From: Candidozyma auris
Taxonomy: Eukaryota > Ascomycota > Pichiomycetes > Serinales > Metschnikowiaceae
DNA: 64,000 nt
Reading direction: 5' to 3'
Assembly (NCBI RefSeq): GCF_003013715.1
Contig: NC_072817.1
Location: 744,001-808,000 of the forward strand
The notes under the pieces are model-generated. The model had not been told where the DNA came from. It did not search any database and worked only from the letters and a program-made list of their open reading frames with translations. Numbering within the stretch: position 1 is the stretch's first letter; each line of letters begins with the position of its first letter. Position numbers and translations under genes: made by a program. Positions 60,391 to 64,000 of the stretch are shown here, piece by piece.

Positions 60391-61692
60391 TCAAATGAAA
60401 TCCTCGTCACTATCGTAGTACTCGTCCTCGTCGGACTCGTCGGCCAACTGTTCAAAGTTAAGCTTGTATCTCAAAAGAGCACCAACACCACCGAAACCTT
60501 GCACGAACTGAGCACCCTCCGAGGAACGGTCAGTAACGAATTCAAGCGTAGCACCGAAGCTCTTGTAATTTTCAGCCAACCACTCCAAGAACATCTCCTC
60601 TTTCACTACCTCCATCTCAGTGCCCGTTGCCTTGTCGATCATGTAAGATTTGTCTGGCAAGTCTGGGTTGACGTTGACAATTACTTCGCGGTCTTCGGAG
60701 TCCTTCAACGTGTATCTGACAATGTTCAAATTCTCGTAGACAATTACGGTTTCACAGGCACCAGCGTCCAAGGCCTTCAAGGTGTCGTCGATACCGTAAC
60801 AGAACTTACCCGAGTCAAGAGAGATCTCCTCGAAATAGGTGTTCAAAAGCTTCTTTTCCTGAACGAACTTCACGTTGGCCAAGGTCTCTGCCGAGAGCTC
60901 AATGGCCTGATTGAAACCATTTTCTCCACCGTAGGAAACATCGACAATCTTCAAGACACGCGCCTGCAATCTGGAGTCGAACAAATCGGATTTGGACAAC
61001 TCGTTCTTGAAATCGGCCGAACCAGCCAAAATAAGACCTTTGCAGTTGACTTTATCGTTTTCAATGAAGTTTTGCACCGCAACCTCGGCGACTTTTCTAA
61101 CGTAATTGTGTCTTTTCTCCTCACGCAAACGCGAGAAACGAACAGCAGATTGACCACCTCTGCCGTGCTTCTTGGGCAAGTCGACGGTGAACTTGTGCAA
61201 CACCTCTCTGTTGTTACCACTCACAGCACCGAAAAGAGCACCGTTACCATCCATAACGATGAAACCAAATCTGTCGTCATCCTGGAGCAACTCAGAAAGT
61301 GCCTCCACGTGGAATTTGTTGTCACACAAGTACAAGGAGGTGTTGATGGGCTTGAATGGTTCAAAGTCGATGTTCAACTTCTTTTCTTTCCCTTCATCGG
61401 TGATGACATCACCACAGTAAATGACAAGTCCGTTTTTGGGGCAATGCGTGTACAACTTCAACTTCTGCTGGGTCGACGTGATAGCGGACAACACAGACAA
61501 TCTGTTCACACGAGACTTGATGTTGGAGGCGGTACCGTATTCTTCAGTCAACTTCTTCTGCGTCAAAGAAATCTGCGACCCTGGCGGGATGATCAACGAG
61601 ATCATCGACGTACCGTTACCTCGGGCCATCTCAAGGGACTTGATCAACTTCTTGATCTTCCAGATTTCGATGTTTTTCTCTGCGCCGTCCAT
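60391..61692 (-). CDS. SUP45: Translation termination factor eRF1
   Basis: Recognises stop codons and releases the peptide with Sup35. The 433-residue product has the codon-reading motifs NIKS (57-60) and YLCDNKF (121-127), and GGQ (179-181) for hydrolysis. The three-domain order is intact, and the C-terminus ends in an acidic [16 protein letters not shown] tail. Starts at MDGAEKN. A 413-codon frame on the opposite strand is a codon-bias artefact. Nothing in the decoding motifs suggests altered stop recognition. Confidence 0.97.
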   Translation of the reverse strand: MDGAEKNIEIWKIKKLIKSLEMARGNGTSMISLIIPPGSQISLTQKKLTEEYGTASNIKSRVNRLSVLSAITSTQQKLKLYTHCPKNGLVIYCGDVITDEGKEKKLNIDFEPFKPINTSLYLCDNKFHVEALSELLQDDDRFGFIVMDGNGALFGAVSGNNREVLHKFTVDLPKKHGRGGQSAVRFSRLREEKRHNYVRKVAEVAVQNFIENDKVNCKGLILAGSADFKNELSKSDLFDSRLQARVLKIVDVSYGGENGFNQAIELSAETLANVKFVQEKKLLNTYFEEISLDSGKFCYGIDDTLKALDAGACETVIVYENLNIVRYTLKDSEDREVIVNVNPDLPDKSYMIDKATGTEMEVVKEEMFLEWLAENYKSFGATLEFVTDRSSEGAQFVQGFGGVGALLRYKLNFEQLADESDEDEYYDSDEDFI

Positions 61693-62134
61693 GAGTTCTA
61701 TGTGGGTTTGTGGATGGAAGGTGTATCTATGGGTAGGTGAAAATTGAAGCAAGCGCATAAAAAATTTGTAGCGTGGACTGCACAGGGGGCTGCCACCAGA
61801 GGCACTCAACCAGGTTTTCGATGGCAAAACCGATGAGTTTCAAGTAGAAGATCTCCAGATCAAGGTGATATCGTTCATGCGGGGTTTTGAAAACTTCAGC
61901 TAGACTATTCTTCAATGGAATGCCTTTTACCAGACTGGCGGTAGTGCACATAAGCCCACACGTACCCTCTGTCGAATGCAAGCTTCTTCCCTAACCAATT
62001 CTCTGGAAGATGTAAAATCTGGTCCTTTAAGTTCAGTTTCTGTCAGATAAAGCGCTTCCTTCCCAATCCTCAAAACTTTTTGTATTTCTTGTGGGTGATA
62101 GATGGATGCAGTCAGCGATGAGAAGCAAACACCG

Positions 62135-62148
62135 ATTTCGCAGCCATT
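62135..62148 (+). promoter_or_regulatory. Recurrent motif, ATTTCGCAGCCATT
   Basis: Full match, 443 bp upstream of SUP45. Confidence 0.6.
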
Positions 62149-62210
62149 CAAAATCCATATGTCCACTCATCTAGTGGATAGGATTTTTACCATACTTTCC
62201 TCCAAAACTA

Positions 62211-62230
62211 TTTTTTTTTTTTTTTTTTTT
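62211..62230 (+). repeat. T20 homopolymer tract
   Basis: Twenty consecutive T. Other long homopolymers are A18 at 9918-9935 and A15 at 33300-33314. Such tracts commonly exclude nucleosomes in yeast promoters. Confidence 0.7.
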
Positions 62231-62486
62231 GCAAGAACTCGACTTATCTGCTTTGATGAATTGCTAAGGTTAGGAAGTAATCTTCTTTAAAAAGATTCCG
62301 ATGACATTCACTTTGTTGTTCATAGTAGAGGAGAGAATGGATCGAAGCAATGCTGGAAGGTTGCCTGAGGCAACAGTGAAGTTGAGGCAAGGAGATGTAT
62401 AGACCTTGAGGCAGGCGGGATAAGAAATTTTCATCATGTAGAAAAATAAGTTGAATTCTGAAAGTATTGTCCAAGCATACTTTCTC

Positions 62487-62500
62487 ATTTGCAGCCATTA
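62487..62500 (+). promoter_or_regulatory. Recurrent motif, ATTTGCAGCCATTA
   Basis: Full match with flanks (CATTTGCAGCCATTATCA) resembling the near copy at 62836 (CATTTGCAGCAATTATCA). Confidence 0.6.
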
Positions 62501-62835
62501 TCACTCATGGCAGTTCGTCTTCGTACATACTAAAAAGTGTCTGTTCAAATTTTCACAATCTGGGTTTAACTTACATTGATGTTGCGGGACGAAACGAGTT
62601 TCAAATAGAAACTGATCGTTTTTTGTGATTCGACTTGACACGAACGAATCTATCGGATGAGACTCATTCTTGGGCTTCAGATGTCTATTCAATCTGCATT
62701 GTTAAGAAGCTGCCTTTTCAGGCGGGTTTGCTTACCTTTGAGGGAGTACCCAAGTCTTCGATTGAAAAAAGTGTAGTCTGAGCTGATATGTGGATTTGTA
62801 GTTCCGTGAAGTAAAGTTTAATCTACTAGTCGGCC

Positions 62836-62851
62836 ATTTGCAGCAATTATC
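62836..62851 (+). promoter_or_regulatory. Recurrent motif near copy, ATTTGCAGCAATTATC
   Basis: One base off the consensus (GCAGCA for GCAGCC), 695 bp upstream of the CDC50-like gene. Confidence 0.45.
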
Positions 62852-63530
62852 ATCTCGCGGGAAATCCAAATAACAAGAGTAAATTTGAATATGGACTGGA
62901 TCGTACCTAACGAGCGGTTTGAACCCAAAGTAAAGCACATGTATACATATATGCTCTTTACACGGAAAGCCCACCCTTAATGCCTTTTGTAGTCACAAAT
63001 ATCAAGAATTTCAAAAAATAATACTCCCATCTGGATAGTTTTCGAACAACAACGTCAGTGTCCCACACATTTGCAAGACCTCTTGGTCTATTCCCCAGTC
63101 AAGCACCAAAGACACAAATCACCAGCCTCGGAATTACCCAAGATTCCAGATGTACCTAAAAAAACCAATTCTGAACCCATTCTGTCCATTTAATTTCTGT
63201 CCATTTCTTCCGATCCTTTCGCCCCTCGTGGTGACATGTAGAGCGGGCTTTCTTCCATACTATAGCATCGCTTACTGAGCAAATTGAGATATTTACCACT
63301 GCCCACACAGATGACCCAAGATGACGTTTTTGAGCCTCTGTAACTACACTTGCACTTCAACTGCAAGAATAGCGCATAATTATCCTGAAAAAAGCAAAGC
63401 TTCGAACTAGCACCACCTAGAAAGAACCTCGGGAATGGGTGGTCCCGAGTACCGTGACCTGCACATACACAAGGTGTAAATCGACAAAATAACCATACTC
63501 TTAGACTTATCACTTCTCCCCCCTCCAAGT

Positions 63531-64000
63531 ATGAGCAGTGCAAAGGCTTCCAGCATCGACGTCACACTGCCTCAAGCGCACGAAGAGTCCCGCTCGCTGG
63601 AGTCGCCGTTCACCGACGATCACAGAGCGAATTTGAGCCAGTCTGCGGAAAACGAGCAACATCTCCATTCCAGAGCATCTGGTGAGGAAGACACAGAAAG
63701 AAGAGACGATTTGGAGACCGAATCGGATAGCGATCTGGATTATGCTGTGCCTCCGAGGAAGGAGCACTCAAGGAGACCAAATGACAACGCGTTTCAGCAG
63801 CAGCGTCTCAAAGCGGTGAATCCGGTCATTACCGCTAAATGGCTCATTTCGATCTTCTTGGGAATGGGGGTTTTTCTCATTCCTTTGGGTGGTGCCATGT
63901 GGTTGGCTGCCCACAGAGTGCAAGACTTGAAGATTGACTACTCACAGTGTGAAAATTTGGCGTCGTTGGACCATTGGCTGCCTATTCCAGAGAAGTACAC
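63531..64000 (+). CDS. Phospholipid flippase subunit, CDC50/LEM3 family (5' part)
   Basis: Beta subunit of P4-ATPase flippases. The window ends inside the gene, so only about 156 residues are visible. An acidic Ser/Glu-rich cytosolic N-terminus (about 1-85) precedes FQQQRLKAVNPVITAKWL, the conserved RLKAWQP/NPVITAK-type CDC50 entry. The first transmembrane helix follows at about 103-125, then LKIDYSQC, the start of the extracellular loop. Whether it is Cdc50, Lem3 or Crf1 cannot be decided from this piece. The start ATG at 63531 begins MSSAKASSID. Confidence 0.82.
   Translation, partial: MSSAKASSIDVTLPQAHEESRSLESPFTDDHRANLSQSAENEQHLHSRASGEEDTERRDDLETESDSDLDYAVPPRKEHSRRPNDNAFQQQRLKAVNPVITAKWLISIFLGMGVFLIPLGGAMWLAAHRVQDLKIDYSQCENLASLDHWLPIPEKY

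Larger units (their letters stand above)
61693..63530. other. 1.8-kb divergent intergenic region SUP45 / CDC50-like gene
   Basis: No supported gene. Contents: recurrent motif at 62135 and 62487 plus a near copy at 62836, and a T20 tract at 62211-62230. Confidence 0.5.

Noticed and set aside
63190..63543. 117-codon minus-strand frame across the CDC50-like start
   Set aside because: It overlaps the start of a recognisable gene, is Cys-rich without pattern, and matches no family.
1..64000. Transposons, insertion sequences, CRISPR arrays, telomere repeats
   Set aside because: No transposase or reverse transcriptase, no direct-repeat spacer pattern and no telomeric repeats were seen on either strand.

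Overview
The window is nuclear DNA of a budding yeast that reads CUG as serine (CTG-Ser clade), probably Metschnikowiaceae. The evidence is a set of intron-poor, tightly packed genes with Saccharomycotina orthologues, and in-frame CTG codons at positions where relatives carry serine. Two examples are the GATA finger at 39539-39541 (the Dal80-type IKSRNR motif would otherwise read IKLRNR) and LSP1 codon 55 at 939-941 (Pil1 has Ser there). Species-level assignment is not possible by eye. I found no tRNA, rRNA, transposon, CRISPR or telomere repeat.

Layout. 1-8250: eisosome LSP1, meiotic cohesin REC8, vacuolar sterol carrier NPC2, and a vacuolar SulP-type transporter (VSB1). 8250-16400: a metal-flavoured group made of a Tre1/Tre2/Vps70-like transferrin-receptor-family protein, vacuolar iron permease FTH1, and an ARN/SIT1-type siderophore or glutathione exchanger. 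18150-31000: PP1 regulator BUD14, karyopherin KAP104, PIG-P subunit GPI19, arginine-specific carbamoyl-phosphate synthase CPA2 (with a mitochondrial-looking N-terminus), alpha-SNAP SEC17, and one or two small unrecognised proteins. 31200-38100: kinetochore NNF1, mitoribosomal uS15m, a RluA-type pseudouridine synthase, and a 997-residue Aquarius/Cwf11-like spliceosomal protein whose helicase motifs are all degraded. 38100-48300: a candidate tiny spliced gene, GATA repressor GZF3, PGM2, AAT1, ZTA1. 49300-54600: two tandem hexose transporters. 56800-61700: rRNA methyltransferase BMT2 and DEAD-box helicase MAK5, divergent from one 283-bp promoter, then translation terminator SUP45. 63531-end: the 5' part of a CDC50/LEM3 flippase subunit.

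Striking points. (1) A motif close to TTTYGCAGCCATT (Y may be C or T; reverse AATGGCTGCRAAA) recurs about 20 times, in both orientations, almost always 60-800 bp upstream of genes. It looks like the site of a general regulatory factor or another genome-wide DNA element. (2) The Aquarius-like protein has lost Walker A, the DEAA box, motif V and the arginine finger. (3) Several promoters carry sites that fit the gene: Gcn4 at CPA2 and AAT1, Yap1/Cap1 at ZTA1, GATA sites at GZF3, Rgt1-type sites at the distal hexose transporter, STREs at PGM2, and a double E-box with a PAC-like element between BMT2 and MAK5.

Wherever a protein below contains residues encoded by CTG, they should be read as Ser rather than Leu. 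Starts are ATG codons chosen by conservation and context.
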